Shown: positions 16,043-25,001, counted from the first letter of the stretch. The stretch is 64,000 nt of DNA from Paraburkholderia franconis (GCF_009362735.1 NZ_WHNP01000036.1:1-64000); one strand, 5' to 3'. Program-made: numbers and translations. The notes: generated by a model from the sequence alone, not told the origin.

Positions 16043-17683
16043 ATGGCATTACCAACCGCCGTACCGCCAGGAGTACTTTTCGCACAGCCGCTGACGCCCG
16101 TCGGCAATTCGCTTCTCTTTTCGTTTCTCGTTGCGGCCGTGCCGATCGCGGTCGCACTCGTCATGCTCGGCGTGCTTCGCCGGCCCGCATGGCAGGCGTC
16201 GCTGGCGGGCCTGATCGCCGGTCTCGCGATTGCGACAGGCGTATGGGGCATGCCCGCCGGCATCGCGTTCGATGCGGTCGGCGCAGGCATGGCGCTCGCG
16301 CTCGTGCCCGTGATGTGGATCGTGGTCAACGCACTGCTGCTCTACAACATCGCGGTCAAGTCCGGACGCTTCGAGCAGTTCCGTCAGTGGATGCTGGACC
16401 ATCTGCCCGACGACAGGCGTCTCGTGCTGCTCGTCGTCGCGTTCTCGTTCGGATGTCTGCTCGAAGGCATTTCCGGCTTCGGCACGCCCGTGGCGATCAC
16501 GAGCGCGCTGCTCGTCGGCCTCGGCTTTCCCGCGCTGGAGGCGCTCACTTTCACGCTGATCTTCAACACCGCGCCCGTCGCATTCGGCGCGCTCGGGGTG
16601 CCGATCACCGTGCTCGGCGCCGTGACGTCGCTGCCCGCCGCGACCCTCGGCGCGATGGTGGGCAGGCAGTTGCCGTTCTTCGCGCTGCTGCTGCCGTTTT
16701 ACGTCGTCGGCATCTACGGCGGCTTCCGCTCGATCCGGCAACTGTGGCCGGCGCTCCTCGTGTCGGGCGGCAGCTTCGCGCTCGCGCAGTTCGTCACGTC
16801 GAACTTTCTCGGCTACCAGCTCACGGACGTGCTGTCGTCGCTCACGTCGCTGATCGTGACGATCGCCTTCCTCAAGGTCTGGCGCCCCGAGCCCGACCCT
16901 AAGTTCGCCGTCGTGCGCAGCGCCGGCATCGAGAAGAACGGCGCGCGCGTCGGTTACGGCGGCTGGCTGCCGTGGATCATCGTCTCCGTGGTGGTGATCG
17001 TCTGGGTTCATGCCGACATCGCGTCGATCGGCGATATCAAGATCAAATGGCCGGGCTTGCACAACACTGTCTATGTGACGCTCTACAACAAGCCTTATGC
17101 CGCCGTCTGGGATTTCCAGCCGCTCGGCACGGGCACGGCGATCCTGCTCGCGGCCGTGATTACCGCCGCGTGGACGTGCTCGGGCGTCGGCAGCTTCTTC
17201 GAGTGTGTGTTGAAGACGTGGCGTCAGACGCGCATTGCAATCGCGACGGTGATGATGATCGTCGGCCTCGCGTATCTGCTGAACTACTCGGGCATGAGCT
17301 ACACGCTCGGCATGGGCGTCGCGTCGACGGGTGCGCTGTTCCCGCTCGTTTCTGCAACGCTCGGCTGGGTGGCCGTGTTTCTGTCGGGCAGCGACACGTC
17401 GGGTAACGCGTTGTTCGGCAACCTGCAGGTCGTGGCCGCGCGCCAGGTGGGCCTGGACCCGGTGTTGATGGCGGCGACGAACTCGTCGGGCGGTGTGATG
17501 GGAAAGATGATCTCACCGCAGAACATCGCAACGGGTGTCTCGACGACGGAACTGAAGGGCCAGGAAGGCGTCGTGTTTGCCCGCACGTTCTGGCATAGCG
17601 TGTTCCTGACCCTGCTGCTCGGCCTGCTCGTATTCCTCCAGCAACACGTGTTGAGCTGGATGATTCCGACTCTGCCGCATTGA
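16043..17683 (+). CDS. lctP: L-lactate/glycolate permease (LctP family)
   Basis: This 546-residue, multi-helix inner-membrane permease carries family motifs including CLLEGISGFGTPVAI, FNTAPVAFGALG, GSDTSGNALFGNLQ and GGVMGKMISPQNIATG. It imports lactate (or glycolate) with protons. AGGAG lies about 11 bases before ATG 16043. No lactate dehydrogenase gene adjoins it. The two GntR-type operators upstream fit control by an LldR- or GlcC-like repressor encoded elsewhere. Confidence 0.94.
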   Translation: MALPTAVPPGVLFAQPLTPVGNSLLFSFLVAAVPIAVALVMLGVLRRPAWQASLAGLIAGLAIATGVWGMPAGIAFDAVGAGMALALVPVMWIVVNALLLYNIAVKSGRFEQFRQWMLDHLPDDRRLVLLVVAFSFGCLLEGISGFGTPVAITSALLVGLGFPALEALTFTLIFNTAPVAFGALGVPITVLGAVTSLPAATLGAMVGRQLPFFALLLPFYVVGIYGGFRSIRQLWPALLVSGGSFALAQFVTSNFLGYQLTDVLSSLTSLIVTIAFLKVWRPEPDPKFAVVRSAGIEKNGARVGYGGWLPWIIVSVVVIVWVHADIASIGDIKIKWPGLHNTVYVTLYNKPYAAVWDFQPLGTGTAILLAAVITAAWTCSGVGSFFECVLKTWRQTRIAIATVMMIVGLAYLLNYSGMSYTLGMGVASTGALFPLVSATLGWVAVFLSGSDTSGNALFGNLQVVAARQVGLDPVLMAATNSSGGVMGKMISPQNIATGVSTTELKGQEGVVFARTFWHSVFLTLLLGLLVFLQQHVLSWMIPTLPH

Positions 17684-17858
17684 CGGCTGGCACTGCATTC
17701 AATTCAGTCTGTCGAACGGGGGTGCATCAGTTGTGGCCCTCGTTCGCTCTCTTGCTGTTTTCTTCCTGCTTTCTTACTGCCTCCCTCCTGCTTCCTTCGC
17801 TGCCGGTGGCTGAGTTCTATCGGCCGAAAACCTCGGCGCGCCACAGGACGCGGCGAAG

Positions 17859-18857
17859 ATGGCCGACGCCGTGCTCGAATGGATGCGCAAGGGCATCGAC
17901 ACGGCAAACCAGACGCTGCAGATCATGCCGAGCATCGGCATTGCGCTCTATCCGCAGGATGGCGATTCCGTCGACGAGTTGTTGAAGCACGCCGACGCCG
18001 CGATGTACGAAGCGAAGCGCGGTGGCCGCAGCGCGTATTGCTTTTTCGAAGCGCACATGAACGAAGCGGGCATGCGCACGCTCAAGATTCAGAGCGCGCT
18101 GCATGAAGCGCTCGACAGGGGCTATTTCTCGCTACATTTCCAGCCGAAGTTTCGCGGCGACAGCGGCGACGTGGCAGGCGCGGAAGCGCTGATCCGCCCG
18201 AATCACCCGGAGCTCGGCGCGCTCGTGCCGATGGACTTCATCCCGGTCGCCGAGCGCTCCGGGCAGATCGTGCAGATCGGCTATTGGGTGCTGCGCGAGA
18301 CGTGTCGCCAGATACGCAACTGGGAAGCGTGCGGCCTGCCGTCGACGAAGGTCGCGATCAACCTGTCGCCGCGGCAGATGGCGCAGCCGGATCTCATCGA
18401 GAAGATGCTGGAGATCGTGCACAGCGAAAACGTCGATTGCAGCCAGATCATGTTCGAGATCACCGAATCGGTCGCGATGCAGGACGCGGCGAGGACGACC
18501 GACATGATCCGCGAATTCCAGAACAGCGGCTTCGAAATTTCAATCGACGATTTCGGCACCGGCTATTCGAGCCGCGCCTATTTGCAGCGCTTCCGCGTGA
18601 AGCAGCTGAAGATCGACCGCTTTTTCACGAACGGGCTCGACGCACACGGCCATGAAGGCAGCGCGATCGTGCAGGCGATCATCGCGCTCGCGCACTCGCT
18701 GGAAATGGACGTGGTTGCGGAAGGCGTCGAAACGGTCTCGCAACTCGACAAGCTCAAGGACCTGCAATGCGACGAGATGCAGGGCTTTCTGCTCGGCAAG
18801 CCGCTCACGGCCGACGCATTCAGCGAACTGCTTCACGACCGCATGACGGCTGCCTGA
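17859..18857 (+). CDS. EAL-domain c-di-GMP phosphodiesterase with truncated GGDEF domain
   Basis: Residues 1-70 are only the last third of a GGDEF domain (SIGIALYPQDGDS, HADAAMYEAKRGGRS); the GGDEF motif itself is missing. The EAL domain is complete. It has E109-A110-L111, INLSPRQ, EITES, IDDFGTGYSS, KIDRFF, EGVET and the QGF near the end, so it should hydrolyse c-di-GMP. The same frame is open upstream only to a TGA near 17811, still encoding GGDEF-like residues (ENLGAPQDAAKMADAV). That points to a 5' deletion of a larger GGDEF-EAL gene. No ribosome site is evident at the ATG, so expression is uncertain. Confidence 0.85.
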   Translation: MADAVLEWMRKGIDTANQTLQIMPSIGIALYPQDGDSVDELLKHADAAMYEAKRGGRSAYCFFEAHMNEAGMRTLKIQSALHEALDRGYFSLHFQPKFRGDSGDVAGAEALIRPNHPELGALVPMDFIPVAERSGQIVQIGYWVLRETCRQIRNWEACGLPSTKVAINLSPRQMAQPDLIEKMLEIVHSENVDCSQIMFEITESVAMQDAARTTDMIREFQNSGFEISIDDFGTGYSSRAYLQRFRVKQLKIDRFFTNGLDAHGHEGSAIVQAIIALAHSLEMDVVAEGVETVSQLDKLKDLQCDEMQGFLLGKPLTADAFSELLHDRMTAA

Positions 18858-18872
18858 TTCGCGCTTGCGCAT

Positions 18873-18916
18873 GGCTTGCCGCCTTGCGCCACGAGTGACA
18901 AGCGGCAAGCCTTTGC
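18873..18916 (+). terminator. Hairpin after the EAL gene
   Basis: GGCTTGCCGC (18873-18882) and GCGGCAAGCC (18902-18911) are perfect arms around a 19-base loop, followed by TTT. It lies between the converging EAL and bactofilin genes. Confidence 0.4.
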
Positions 18917-18924
18917 GGACCACG

Positions 18925-19377
18925 TTATTGATCGACGGCTTGCGATTCGATGCCTGCTTGCGGCGCATGCTCTGTCGCGTGCCCGATGCATGGGCTCGTG
19001 ACTGCGGGCGTCACTTCGCGGCGAGTCAGCTTGCCGTCGACGGATGCGCCGACATCCATCCGCAACTGCTGGTAGTAGATGTTGCCCGTGATGTGCGCGT
19101 TCTCCTGCAACTCGACGAAGTGATCCGCGATCACGTCGCCCGTAATGGTGCCGTTGATGATCACGTCGTGGCCGTACACGTTCCCCGTGATCGAGCCGCG
19201 ATTGCTCAGCACGAGCAGCGTCTCGCATCCCGCCTTGCCCGTGACGTTGCCTTTCACATGACCGTCCATGCGCAGGCCTTCGCTGAACTCGAGGTCGCCC
19301 GTCAGATACACGTCGTGCGCGATCAAAGTGGCCAGTTTGCTCTGGGTGACGCCGGGTGACTTCTTCTTGCTGAACAT
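18925..19377 (-). CDS. Bactofilin (polymer-forming cytoskeletal protein)
   Basis: This 150-residue protein consists mainly of the bactofilin right-handed beta-helix, with regular hydrophobic/glycine repeats (YLTGDLEFSEGLRMDGHVKGN, VIINGTITGDVIADHFVEL, HITGNIYYQQLRM). The short N-terminal tail SKKKSPGV can act as a membrane or partner-binding tag; the C-terminus is disordered. Bactofilins polymerise without nucleotide and localise cell-wall enzymes. It is the last gene of a minus-strand cluster with an M23 peptidase and a coiled-coil membrane protein, its likely partners. Confidence 0.92.
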   Translation of the reverse strand: MFSKKKSPGVTQSKLATLIAHDVYLTGDLEFSEGLRMDGHVKGNVTGKAGCETLLVLSNRGSITGNVYGHDVIINGTITGDVIADHFVELQENAHITGNIYYQQLRMDVGASVDGKLTRREVTPAVTSPCIGHATEHAPQAGIESQAVDQ

Positions 19378-19434
19378 GATCGATATCGGATTGAGGTTGA
19401 GAACGCGCCGGGCCGCGGCGCACAGCGCGCCGCA

Positions 19435-19845
19435 CTAACGGCGCGAATGACTCTGGCCTTGCAGGAACAGCACCTGAGCCTTGAGCCGGCCGACTTCGAC
19501 AGCGAGTGCGTCGGCCGACTTCTGCACCGTCGCGCGCGATGCCACTTCCTGCTTCAACGCAAGTTGCGCGCGCATCAGTGCGTCCTGCATGTCGTCGCGC
19601 GAAGCCGGCGTCGTGGGCGTCGTCGCTGTCACGCACGACGCGTGCGTCGCCACGATGTGCACGTCGTACCCGCGCACCGCCGCTCCGCCCGCCACGAGAC
19701 ACGCGATGCAAGCGAGCGTCCACGTCGCGATGCGCGCGGCCCGCGAGCGCACGGGCTGCAGCACGTATGCGCGCTGCGTGATGCCGCGCCCGGGCAACCG
19801 GCGCAACGGGCGCGCCGGGCGCAATGAGCCGATGCGATCAGCCAT
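19435..19845 (-). CDS. Single-pass membrane protein with coiled coil
   Basis: This 136-residue protein has a basic N-terminus (to about 38), one membrane helix (about 39-58, ATWTLACIACLVAGGAAV) and a heptad-like C-terminal helix (MRAQLALKQEVASRATVQ ... VGRLKAQVLFLQGQ). Its ATG 19845 overlaps the end of the M23 gene by eight bases, so they are translationally coupled. No family is recognised. Position and topology suggest a periplasmic or membrane adaptor in the bactofilin/peptidase system. Confidence 0.75.
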   Translation of the reverse strand: MADRIGSLRPARPLRRLPGRGITQRAYVLQPVRSRAARIATWTLACIACLVAGGAAVRGYDVHIVATHASCVTATTPTTPASRDDMQDALMRAQLALKQEVASRATVQKSADALAVEVGRLKAQVLFLQGQSHSRR

Positions 19846-20995
19846 GAGACGGCTCCATGAAAAGTGCGAGATAGTCGGCGGGATCGACGGGCGCGCCATT
19901 GACCAGCACCTCGAAGTGCAGATGCGGCCCCGTCGAACGGCCCGTCGAGCCGATGTCGGCGATATGCTGGCGCGGCAGCACGAGGTCGCCTTCCTGCACG
20001 TCGAGGCGCGATGCGTGCCCGTAGCGCGTGATCAGGCCGTTGCCGTGATCGATTTCGACTGCGTTGCCATAGCCGTTCTCCGGGCCCGCGTGGATCACGC
20101 GGCCGCCCGCCGCGGCGAGAATCGGCGTGCCAGCCATCGCGACGAGATCGACGCCCGGATGAAAACTGAGGTGATGTGTGAACGGATCGACACGATTGCC
20201 GAACGGCGATCCGAGGCGCGCGCCGTCGACGGGCATGCGGCCCGGAAACGACTCCCAGTTCGCGACATGCATCGTCGTTTCCTGCTCCAGCGCGGCGAGC
20301 GTCGCGACGAGACAGCCGATCTGCTGATGAATCGCGACGGCATCGCGCGCCCGTTCAGACGCAAGCTCGTCGCAGCGGCGCGGCGGCAGCGACGGACCGC
20401 CTTCGCCCGTTATCGCGGCGGCGTCGCTGGCCTTGCCGTTCTTTGTTTCGCCGGGTTTGCCGGGGGATGCGGGATTGTCGTCGTTGTCCTCGCCCGCTTT
20501 TGCCCGGACTTCGCTGGCGGCTTCGTGATCTTTGCCGCCGCCCGCCTTCCCGGCGCCTTTCGCCGCCTGTGCGCGGTCCGCCTTCTTGCCGGCGCCGTCG
20601 ACGAACACATCGTCGCCGAGCACATCGCTCGCGGAAAGCACCGGCGATGCGAACACGGGACGCGGCAAGGTCTTGATCGTCTTCAGCCGCGTTTCGAAAT
20701 CGTGCAGCGTCGCGACCTGCGATGCGAGCCGCGTCAGGCGCGGCTGCATCTGTTCGATTGCCGCATTCAGCTTGCCGAGCTCGGCGATCGTGTAGTCGCG
20801 CCGGACGCGGCTGTCGCCCGACTGCGCGGCTGCGTCGCGCTTCGGCCACGCGCGGCCGATCATCACGCCCGCCGTCAACGCCAGCGCGCAACTGCCGCAC
20901 GCGACCAGCACCGCGATCACGAACGCCGTGCGCCGCGTGACGAAACGCACCGCGCCGTTCGTCAGATTCCGGCCCGTGCCCCAGATGAACGACAT
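19838..20995 (-). CDS. M23 (LytM) peptidoglycan endopeptidase, membrane-anchored
   Basis: This 385-residue protein has a membrane helix (about 24-44) and a helical periplasmic stretch (about 60-110). A charged low-complexity linker rich in Gly/Lys/Asp follows, then a C-terminal LytM domain with HPGVD and HLHFE zinc/catalytic motifs intact. It should cut peptide cross-bridges in the periplasm. It heads a minus-strand cluster with the coiled-coil protein and bactofilin. Such bactofilin-M23 pairings recruit the hydrolase to a defined site in several proteobacteria. Confidence 0.92.
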   Translation of the reverse strand: MSFIWGTGRNLTNGAVRFVTRRTAFVIAVLVACGSCALALTAGVMIGRAWPKRDAAAQSGDSRVRRDYTIAELGKLNAAIEQMQPRLTRLASQVATLHDFETRLKTIKTLPRPVFASPVLSASDVLGDDVFVDGAGKKADRAQAAKGAGKAGGGKDHEAASEVRAKAGEDNDDNPASPGKPGETKNGKASDAAAITGEGGPSLPPRRCDELASERARDAVAIHQQIGCLVATLAALEQETTMHVANWESFPGRMPVDGARLGSPFGNRVDPFTHHLSFHPGVDLVAMAGTPILAAAGGRVIHAGPENGYGNAVEIDHGNGLITRYGHASRLDVQEGDLVLPRQHIADIGSTGRSTGPHLHFEVLVNGAPVDPADYLALFMEPSHG

Positions 20996-21319
20996 CAGAA
21001 CGCGCCCCTCGCCGGGCTCGCATTTTGACGCGGCACGCACACGCGATGCAGTGCATGAGACGTCGGCGGACGCACGATGAGTTGAACGATGAATTGCACA
21101 GCAAGTGGCACGGCGAAGCGATGAATCAGCATACGCAGGATGACGAATCGATCTGAGTGTGATGAAAAACGGGTGGCGCGAATTATCACGCCGCCCGCCA
21201 AACGCACATCTCAAATTGGAGGACATCGGATTCGTCGCAGTCCGATGCCAGGCCCCCGACGCGCGCGACTCGCAGCGCCCAGACAGCCGAATCGCAATCC
21301 GGCGAGTGTCACATGCCCG
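20996..21319. other. Intergenic region upstream of the M23/bactofilin cluster
   Basis: I see no gene here. It should hold the promoter of the minus-strand M23 cluster and the 3' end region of the DapA-family unit. No terminator or operator stands out. Confidence 0.4.
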
Positions 21320-22183
21320 TCATCGGCCGATCATGTCGGCCAATCGCTCGCGCAAGGTTTCGCTTGCACGCGTCATCGGCGCGCGCAGCTCGTTTTCGAT
21401 CAGGCCCAGCGCGGCGAGCGCGGCCTTCACGGGCGCGGGATTCGGCTCGAACGTCAGCGCACGGATCAGCGGCAAGAGTGCATGAAAGAGCGCGCGGCCT
21501 TCGTCGAGGCACCCCGCCTTCAGCGCACGGTCGAGCGCGACGAAGCGCTCCGGCCACACATGCGCGGACGCCGCGATTGCGCCGCTGCCGCCCATGCAGA
21601 GCGTGTCGAAGATGCGGACGTCGTCGCCGGCGAGCACCTGCAGGCGGCCGTCGAGTATCAGCGTGTGCGTCGCGTCGAGCGAGCCCGCGCAATCCTTGAC
21701 CGCCTGAATGCGCGGATGCGCGGCGAGCGAGAGCAGCGTGTCCGGCTCGATGCGCACGCCGGTTCGCGCGGGAATGTCGTAGAGCACGACGGGATGCTCG
21801 CTGGCGTCGGCGAGCATCTCGAAGTGCGCGGCGATGCCCGCTTGCGACGGCCGCACATAGTACGGCGCCGAGATCAGCAACCCCGCGAGCGGCAGGGCGT
21901 TCAGGCGCAACACGCGCTCGCGCATGCTGCGCGCGTTGTTGCCCGACACGCCGACGATCACGGGCAACGCGCCACGCACGGCATCGAGCGTGGCTGCGAG
22001 CACGGCTTCCTGCTCGTGCGCGTCGAGCGACGACGGCTCGCCCGTCGTGCCGAGCGCCACGATGCCGGCGACGCGCGCTTGCGCGTATAGCTTCACGAGC
22101 CGGCTGAGCGCGCTTTCATCGACTGAGCCGTCAGCGGCAAACGGCGTGACAAGGGGAATCCAGATACCCGAAAAATTGGACAT
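21320..22183 (-). CDS. Dihydrodipicolinate synthase (DapA) family aldolase
   Basis: This 287-residue TIM-barrel lyase has DapA landmarks: GTTGEPSSL (pyruvate/phosphate site), YDIPARTGV with the catalytic Tyr and the substrate-binding Arg, and VKDCAGS with the Schiff-base Lys. The length matches 4-hydroxy-tetrahydrodipicolinate synthase. The family also contains sugar-acid aldolases, so the lysine-pathway role is likely but not certain; no other dap gene is nearby. The ATG at 22183 has only a weak GAGAA upstream. A stem-loop (22271-22298) lies in its leader. Confidence 0.88.
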   Translation of the reverse strand: MSNFSGIWIPLVTPFAADGSVDESALSRLVKLYAQARVAGIVALGTTGEPSSLDAHEQEAVLAATLDAVRGALPVIVGVSGNNARSMRERVLRLNALPLAGLLISAPYYVRPSQAGIAAHFEMLADASEHPVVLYDIPARTGVRIEPDTLLSLAAHPRIQAVKDCAGSLDATHTLILDGRLQVLAGDDVRIFDTLCMGGSGAIAASAHVWPERFVALDRALKAGCLDEGRALFHALLPLIRALTFEPNPAPVKAALAALGLIENELRAPMTRASETLRERLADMIGR

Positions 22184-22606
22184 GACTTTTCTCGAACGCG
22201 ACCGTATGGAACCGTTCAGCGGCGAGGAAGCAGTATCAGAGCGGGAGTTTGAAAACCGGGCTGGATAGGACTGTTCCGTCGCACATCTGACGGAACAGCA
22301 GCTCCGGTCAGATGAGCGGCTGTTTTTTGGCTTTGGAAGCGGCGCATGCCTGTGCAGCGGCGACGCGCGCGAACGCAGCGGGCAAAAGCGCGCTGGTTTC
22401 GAGATGATCGCGGAGCATCGAGGCCGTTTCCATGGACGGCAGTTTAACCGCAAAGCGGCGCGGTTTGCTGCCGCCGTTGCATCCGGCGTGCCCGAGCGCC
22501 GCACGCCGGGCGAATCGATACACGAATTTGCTTGACTTCCTCGCACAGCGAATTAATATACGCACCGCGTATATCGATCAATCTCACGACGAAAAAGAGG
22601 CAACCC
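22184..22606. other. Divergent control region between dapA-like and pyrB-like genes
   Basis: This 423-bp region holds a 10-bp perfect stem-loop (CTGTTCCGTC at 22271-22280 with GACGGAACAG at 22289-22298) on the dapA side, and the promoter/operator of the carbamoyltransferase gene on the other. A 41-codon minus-strand frame (22308-22433) lacks a ribosome site and is not called. Confidence 0.5.
22532..22574 (+). promoter_or_regulatory. Promoter with palindromic operator for HTH-carbamoyltransferase gene
   Basis: TTGACT (22532-22537), a 16-base spacer and TAATAT (22554-22559) form a good promoter. ATATACGC (22556-22563) and GCGTATAT (22567-22574) form a perfect palindrome with spacer ACC that covers the -10 box and start site. 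This geometry means repression when occupied. Confidence 0.7.
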
Positions 22607-23899
22607 ATGAGCGTCCCGCAACAAGCCTTTCTCCGTGACGCGATGCGGCGTCTGAACCTCACCCGCGACGGCTTCGCGACGCGCATCGGCGTGTCCAAGC
22701 GCGCGCTCGACACGTGGCTCCTGCCCGACGACTCGCAGGAATCGCGGGCGATGCCGGAAATCGTCGAGCGTTTCGTGTCGGAGATCGTCGTCAATGGGGC
22801 GCCGGCGGAAAAATATACGCAAAGCGTAGATTCGCAGTCGCTCGCCAGCCAGATGCTGTTCGAAGGCAAGCCGCAGTTGCTTTCCGTCGATCAGTTCTCG
22901 CGCGACTCCGTCGAGGCGCTGTTTCGCGTCGCGGACATCATGCAGCCGATCGCGCGCCGCCGCAAAATCTCGCGCGTGCTCGAAGGCGCGGTGCTCGGCA
23001 ACCTGTTCTTCGAGGCGAGCACGCGCACCCGCGTGAGCTTCGGCGCGGCGTTCTGCCGCCTCGGCGGCTCGGTGTGCGATACGACGGGCTTCACGTTCTC
23101 GTCGATGGCCAAGGGCGAATCGATCTACGACACGAGCCGCGTGATGGCCGGCTACGTCGATGCCCTCGTGATCCGTCATCCGGAACAGGGCTCCGTGGCC
23201 GAATTCGCGCGCGCGACCAACATTCCCGTGATCAACGGCGGCGACGGCCCTGGCGAGCACCCGAGCCAGGCGCTGCTCGACCTGTACACGATCCAGCGCG
23301 AGTTCTCGCGGCTCGGCAAGATCGTCGACGGCGCGCATATCGCGCTGGTCGGCGACCTGAAGTACGGACGCACCGTGCACTCGCTCGTCAAGCTGCTCGC
23401 GCTCTATCGCGGCATCAAGTTCACGCTGATCTCGCCGCCGGCGCTCGAAATGCCCACGTACATCGTCGAGCAGATTTCGCGCAACGGCCACGTGGTCGAG
23501 CAGACGCACGATCTCGCGAACGGTCTGCGCGGCGCGGACGTCGTCTACGCGACGCGCATCCAGAAGGAGCGCTTCGCCGACGAATCGTTCGAAGGCTACA
23601 CGCCCGACTTCCAGATCAACCAGGCGCTCGTCGATACCGTGTGCGGCCCCGACACGCTGATCATGCATCCGCTGCCGCGCGACAGCCGCCCTGGCGCGAA
23701 CGATCTGAGCACGGACCTGAACCACGATTCGCGCCTCGCGATCTTCCGCCAGACGGACAACGGCATTCCCGTGCGGATGGCGATTTTCGCGGTGCTGCTC
23801 GGCGTCGAAAAGCTGGTCCAGCATTCGATGCGCGATGCGGCCTGGCGTCCGCCCACCTATCTCGGCCCGGACGATGCCGTGTTTCATGGCATCGACTGA
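22607..23899 (+). CDS. pyrB: Aspartate carbamoyltransferase with N-terminal HTH domain
   Basis: This 430-residue protein is about 110 longer than ordinary PyrB. Residues 1-60 resemble an Xre-like helix-turn-helix (LRDAMRRLNLTRDGFATRIG, VSKRALDTWL). From about 85 comes the transcarbamoylase fold: STRTR (138-142) for carbamoyl phosphate, SSMAKGES, GEHPSQALLDLYTI, and MHPLPR. It would make carbamoyl-aspartate in pyrimidine synthesis. The ribosome site AAAGAGG is six bases from ATG 22607. The HTH part and a matching operator on its own promoter suggest that the enzyme represses itself. A strong terminator follows, so it is monocistronic. Confidence 0.9.
   Translation: MSVPQQAFLRDAMRRLNLTRDGFATRIGVSKRALDTWLLPDDSQESRAMPEIVERFVSEIVVNGAPAEKYTQSVDSQSLASQMLFEGKPQLLSVDQFSRDSVEALFRVADIMQPIARRRKISRVLEGAVLGNLFFEASTRTRVSFGAAFCRLGGSVCDTTGFTFSSMAKGESIYDTSRVMAGYVDALVIRHPEQGSVAEFARATNIPVINGGDGPGEHPSQALLDLYTIQREFSRLGKIVDGAHIALVGDLKYGRTVHSLVKLLALYRGIKFTLISPPALEMPTYIVEQISRNGHVVEQTHDLANGLRGADVVYATRIQKERFADESFEGYTPDFQINQALVDTVCGPDTLIMHPLPRDSRPGANDLSTDLNHDSRLAIFRQTDNGIPVRMAIFAVLLGVEKLVQHSMRDAAWRPPTYLGPDDAVFHGID
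22813..22828. promoter_or_regulatory. Second copy of the pyrB-type operator inside the gene
   Basis: ATATACGC AAA GCGTA repeats the left arm, spacer length and most of the right arm of the promoter palindrome, 257 bp downstream within the coding sequence. It could be an auxiliary operator. Confidence 0.45.
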
Positions 23900-23919
23900 G
23901 CGAACGCCGGGTTCGAAGA

Positions 23920-23950
23920 AAAACGCGCCTCGAAGTTGGAGGCGCGTTTT
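23920..23950 (+). terminator. Rho-independent terminator after pyrB-like gene
   Basis: AAAACGCGCCTC (23920-23931) pairs with GAGGCGCGTTTT (23939-23950), 7-base loop, then GTTTTGG. The A and T tracts make it usable in both directions. Confidence 0.85.
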
Positions 23951-24027
23951 GTTTTGGTCGCTATGGTCGCCGTGGATCAAGCCCTGACGCTAATTTGCGT
24001 TCATCGAACCGTTGCGCCTCGTCATCG

Positions 24028-24060
24028 AAACCGCCGGCTCTTGTCGGCGGTTTTGGTTTT
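24028..24060 (+). terminator. Second terminator-like hairpin
   Basis: AAACCGCCG (24028-24036) pairs with CGGCGGTTT (24045-24053), 8-base loop, followed by a T-rich tract. It insulates the next gene from pyrB transcription. Confidence 0.7.
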
Positions 24061-24245
24061 TCGAAAAACGTTCTATGGTTAAACGTGCGTCGGCTTTTAC
24101 ACGCACGGGGCTCACCGGCCCATGACGATTCTTCGGGTGCTTCTGTCACCTCGAACGCCACACACGTCTCGCAGCTTCGCCTGTTGCCAAAGCCAAAGTC
24201 CGAGCAAGTTCTCAAACGCGATTCGGCAGTAAAGGAGAGTGAGTC

Positions 24246-25001
24246 ATGAAGATCGTTGTCATCGGCGGAACGGGCCTGATCGGCTCGAAGACCGTCCCCA
24301 TTCTGCGCGAGGCGGGCCACGAGGTCATCGCGGCGTCGTCAAGAAGCGGCATCAATGCAATCACCGGCGAGGGGCTCAACGAGGCCATGACGGGCGCACA
24401 GGTCGTGATCGACCTCGCCAATTCGCCGTCGTTCGAAGACAAAGCGGTGCTCGAATTCTTCGAGACATCCAGCCGCAATCTTCTCGCCGCCGAAGCAGCA
24501 GCGGGCGTCCGGCATCACGTCGCGCTCTCGATCGTCGGAATCGAACGGTCGCCAGACAATGGCTATTTCCGCGCCAAGGTCGCGCAGGAAAAACTGATCG
24601 TGACCTCCGGCGTCCCTTACACCATCATCCGCTCGACACAATTCTTCGAGTTTCTCGGCGGCATCGCCGATTCGAGCACGGACGGAAACGTCGTCAAACT
24701 TTCGCCTGGCCTCTTCCAGCCCATCGCATCGGATGACGTGGCTGCCGCCGTCGCCGATGTCGGGATCGTGCCGCCGCGCAACGGCATCGTCGAGATCGCG
24801 GGCCCCGAGCGCGCGCCGTTCGACGAATTCATCGCCCGCTATCTGAAGGCCGTCGGCGATCCGCGTGAAGTCGTGAGAGATTCCAACGCGCGATACTTCG
24901 GAGGCCTCGTCGAAGAGCATTCGCTCGTGCCACTGGGTGAGGCGCGCCTGGGCCGCATCGGCTTCGACGAATGGCTGCGCCGCTCAAAGGGAGCGAGCTG
25001 A
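24246..25001 (+). CDS. NmrA/SDR-type NAD(P)-binding protein
   Basis: This 251-residue atypical short-chain dehydrogenase begins MKIVVIGGTGLIGSK (GxxGxxG Rossmann motif). It has LSIVGIER where a catalytic Ser region would be, YFRAKVAQE at the expected YxxxK position, and a C-terminal substrate part. It resembles Burkholderia proteins annotated as SDR family or NAD(P)H-binding; the substrate is unknown. GGAGAG lies seven bases before the ATG. No operon partner is evident. Confidence 0.9.
   Translation: MKIVVIGGTGLIGSKTVPILREAGHEVIAASSRSGINAITGEGLNEAMTGAQVVIDLANSPSFEDKAVLEFFETSSRNLLAAEAAAGVRHHVALSIVGIERSPDNGYFRAKVAQEKLIVTSGVPYTIIRSTQFFEFLGGIADSSTDGNVVKLSPGLFQPIASDDVAAAVADVGIVPPRNGIVEIAGPERAPFDEFIARYLKAVGDPREVVRDSNARYFGGLVEEHSLVPLGEARLGRIGFDEWLRRSKGAS

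Noticed and set aside
22308..22433. 41-codon minus-strand frame
   Set aside because: No ribosome site and no family features; it lies in a promoter region.
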